A DNA stretch of 64,000 nucleotides from Stratiolaelaps scimitus (Eukaryota > Arthropoda > Arachnida > Mesostigmata > Laelapidae). The position numbers were made by a program, and so were the translations under genes. The notes under the pieces were generated by a model that worked only from the letters and a program-made list of their open reading frames with translations, made no database searches and had not been told where the DNA came from. Each line of letters begins with the position of its first letter. The stretch's first letter is position 1. The stretch lies in assembly GCA_019614645.1 (NCBI GenBank), contig JABWDB010000047.1, positions 1,922,001-1,986,000 on the forward strand. Reading direction: 5' to 3'. Below, in pieces: positions 61,525 to 64,000 of this stretch.

Positions 61525-62186
61525 GACGGTGCTTGCAGACTCTGTCGAGAGCCCTCGAAGGGCTTCAACCCGTTGACGGAGTAGTGACTTTATTGCAGCT
61601 GACGGACAGCGAATACCCTGATAGCCTTAGTGAAGAGTGTTTGTCGAAGGCAAACCGAGCTGGAGTTGCTGTATTCGACGATGGTTAGCTTTGTTTATGA
61701 AGAACGTCGTAATACAAACGATCATTTCAGATGACTTCAGATAAGCTAAGTCTTCTCTGCTAGGCACAAATTTATCATTCACAGGTCGCCCTTCGCTTTT
61801 GTACAGTTTAAGTCGTTCCAACAGGGCAGGTCGGACTGCTGATTGGCGTCTGTGGATACTTTTTGTTTTCGAAGAGCAGTGGTCACTTTTGGCAAATTAG
61901 CTAACTGTGGCCTAAGGCTTTTGCATTTTCGCACTCAGGTGCTCGTGCGGCCTTTCGCTGTCTGAAGTAATGGCTTCACACCCACACGAAAAAAAACACG
62001 GCCCTTTTTCCGACTGCTCTTCTTTTTTTTTGAGAGGAGGAAATTTTCTTCAAACGTACGGACACCACCAGAGACGTTCCAATCTCCATGAAAGTGGGCC
62101 GATCCAGTGCAGGGGAGTTGACGTGGATGACAAAACGCCTCTGCCTGCTAAAACCATCCTCTGCTAAGAGTGTGTCTCTTCCCTAG
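61525..62186 (+). CDS. Unidentified gene, last two exons
   Basis: Exon 61525..61683 (minimal start at TTCAAG|GA; acceptors at 61490 or 61502 are also in frame; donor GATG|GTTAGC) and exon 62035..62186 (acceptor after an 8-9 T tract, TTTGAG|AG) join in phase 1 and end at TAG 62184. They give about 102 residues, including LQTLSRALEGLQPVDGVVTL, TDSEYPDSLSEECLSKANRA and DTTRDVPISMKVGRSSAGEL. The composition is that of a soluble globular protein with an acidic DDEEE run across the junction. No family recognised; upstream exons not located. Confidence 0.5.
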
Positions 62187-64000
62187 AGTCTCTTTCCGAC
62201 TGCGCTGCCGCATGTCAAAGGTTCAAAGTCTTTGTGGGCTGTTACGAACTCGGTTACGCAACAGCTAAAGGATGACGTATAAAATGAAGTTACAATACAG
62301 TGCATTCTATACTTCCACATGCTATACGTAGGTCTTGCTTATTGTTAGAGTTCATTCAATGGTGGAAGGTGTGAATGCTTCATAACGTCCGACAGCAAAT
62401 GGATACATGCGCAATTGTAAAGCATTACAACACATTTCTAGTATTTTTGCGGCATTAGTAATGCTACGGAAATGTTCGAGTCGCTTCAATGGACAGCTAA
62501 CGTACGTAGCTGTTGGGACGTGCTTAGGGCGTGCTTGCCTTTCTACTGAGCTCCATTGACTCGATTCCTTTCGCTTGTCCTCGGCCTCGACATGTCAGAG
62601 CGTGTGATTGACGGCGCTGTGATATGGCACGTCGATCTAAGAACAGCCACACTTATAGTAGGTTCCCCGTCCCGTAGCTTTGGATCAGGGGCCTATCGCG
62701 GAAGGATGGTGACAAGATGATCACAGGTCTCTCTATACAAGCGCCCCTCTATGCACTGCATGCATAAACTTTTTCTCTCATTTAGTTCATCAAACCATGC
62801 GTCGAGGTGCGTTGTCAGAATACACCAGGTAAAAGTCATAGCCTGATGAAATCGATGAAGTGTCTCCTGTTAATGATCTGCTGTTTATTATGAGATGAAG
62901 AATAATCACTCATTCAAAACAGGCTAATATTTGACAAATGGAAACAGTATGTGCAGTTCAGTAGATCGTTGTTGAAAATGCCCACCTACCTGCGACACCC
63001 CTGAATGTACATGGAGCTAGGCCGAGGGTCAATCTATTCCCTTGGAATCGGCGTCCCAGCCCGCCTCCCTTCTAACGCCCATCCGTGGTATAAGGTCCCA
63101 ATCGTTTACGGTTATTATTATTATTATTCACAGCCTGATGCAATAGTATCATAGATGTCATTCCGACTTTACTAGTTCAACGTGATTTCCCGGATCTACG
63201 ATTGGCGGCTGCAATGTGAGACAAAATCCGGACACTTCGTCGATGACGGTCAGAGTCGTCCAAGAAGAAGATCGCATGCCGTATAAATGTTTACAGTCAC
63301 TGGCTGCGTAAGCCAAGACCTGGTAATGTTATTTAATGCACTCATCTACGTTATATAATTGTGAACCTGCATAATATAACAATGATACCCAGCCATGTGA
63401 AGGATGTTTCGCTCACCACTGTGACGGATCAGCTCGGCTACCTCATTTTTCTCCATTTCCTTGTGCGTCTAAGAGCGTCACGGAAAGAGCAAATGTGGTC
63501 ACACCCAGATGTCGTCGCCGTTCGCTGAGACATTTCAATTTCTTCTGTCAAGGGGTGGAAACCGGAAATCATCGGAAGTCAGTGTGGTGAGCATGGAAAT
63601 TGTAGAAATCTTGAACATGTACCAACTCACTGACACCTTACAGCGTGCTGATGATATCTAGAGACATTTGGAAGGATGATAATTCTTGTTGGCGTGTTGT
63701 TATTCACATTATGTTTAACCTATCGGAAAATAGCAATGTTGAAATGAGCACAATAATTTAGCACAGTAAATCTCAAACAAAAGAAGCAATAACAGACTTG
63801 GGAACTAATCGGTCAATGGGAGACTACTACTGGTTCGTGCCGACGCCCTGGGGCTCTGAGCAGTGTTCTTGCCAAATGTTCATCGGATTTTCTCACTCGT
63901 AGACAATGCAATCAAGTGAATGTAAAAAAGAGAAATAACAAGATCTAGTCCACACTGCATGCCATAGCCATGGGTAATAACTCCATCGTGCTAAGTTTAG
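62187..64000. other. Right-end stretch
   Basis: Mostly AT-rich with no supported gene beyond the candidate first exon at 63.4 kb. A short ATG-led frame at 62593-62722 (plus, 42 codons) is open but without further support. Confidence 0.4.
63417..63456 (-). CDS. Possible first coding exon of an unidentified minus-strand gene
   Basis: ATG at 63456 in context GGAAATGG, preceded in frame by a stop. It encodes MEKNEVAELIRHS and ends at a strong donor CAGTG|GTGAGC. No downstream exon was matched, so this could be chance. Confidence 0.25.

Noticed and set aside
1..64000. CRISPR arrays, operons, bacterial or phage genes
   Set aside because: No direct-repeat/spacer pattern and no compact gene strings; intron structure shows a eukaryotic nuclear genome.

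Overview
This is a eukaryotic window. Genes are split by GT-AG introns whose reading phases can be checked. It also holds TATA boxes, AATAAA signals, long AT-rich introns and intergenic DNA, (AT)n microsatellites, degenerate LINEs and several families of tRNA-derived SINEs. The gene set (an ionotropic glutamate receptor, an organic anion transporter with a Kazal loop, a secreted mucin-like protein) fits an arthropod. A mite or other chelicerate is my guess; the window alone does not prove it.

Layout. Left edge, minus strand: the first five coding exons of an ionotropic glutamate receptor (3044 down to 1), running off the window; all four junctions keep frame. 3-10.4 kb is mostly AT-rich and apparently non-coding. 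Plus strand, 10.4-17.8 kb: a TATA-driven three-exon gene for a secreted protein of about 1,409 residues, with a Ser/Thr/Pro-rich region built on a 71-residue tandem repeat and a C-terminal region of about 390 residues with a helical repeat. Convergent to it, minus strand, 35.1-19.0 kb: a complete OATP/SLCO transporter in 12 coding exons, 689 residues. Its introns carry a CR1/L2-like LINE remnant, an R1-like LINE 3' end and several SINEs.

35-58 kb is sparse. It holds coding-looking exons that I cannot name (41.7-42.5 kb minus; 48.9 kb plus; 53.2-54.4 kb plus), possible decayed element fragments (38.7-41.2 kb) and microsatellites. Minus strand, 59.1-58.0 kb: a single-exon gene for a 372-residue histidine-rich protein with a signal anchor and a C-terminal membrane segment, complete with TATA box and AATAAA. 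Plus strand, 61.5-62.2 kb: the last two exons of an unidentified gene. A possible first exon of another minus-strand gene lies at 63.4 kb.

The most interesting non-genic signal is a LINE-SINE pair. The 3' terminus of the R1-like LINE at 21.2 kb nearly matches the tails of two SINEs (10.9 and 19.95 kb), which suggests that the LINE machinery mobilised the SINE. No operon-like organisation or functional linkage between the genes is visible.
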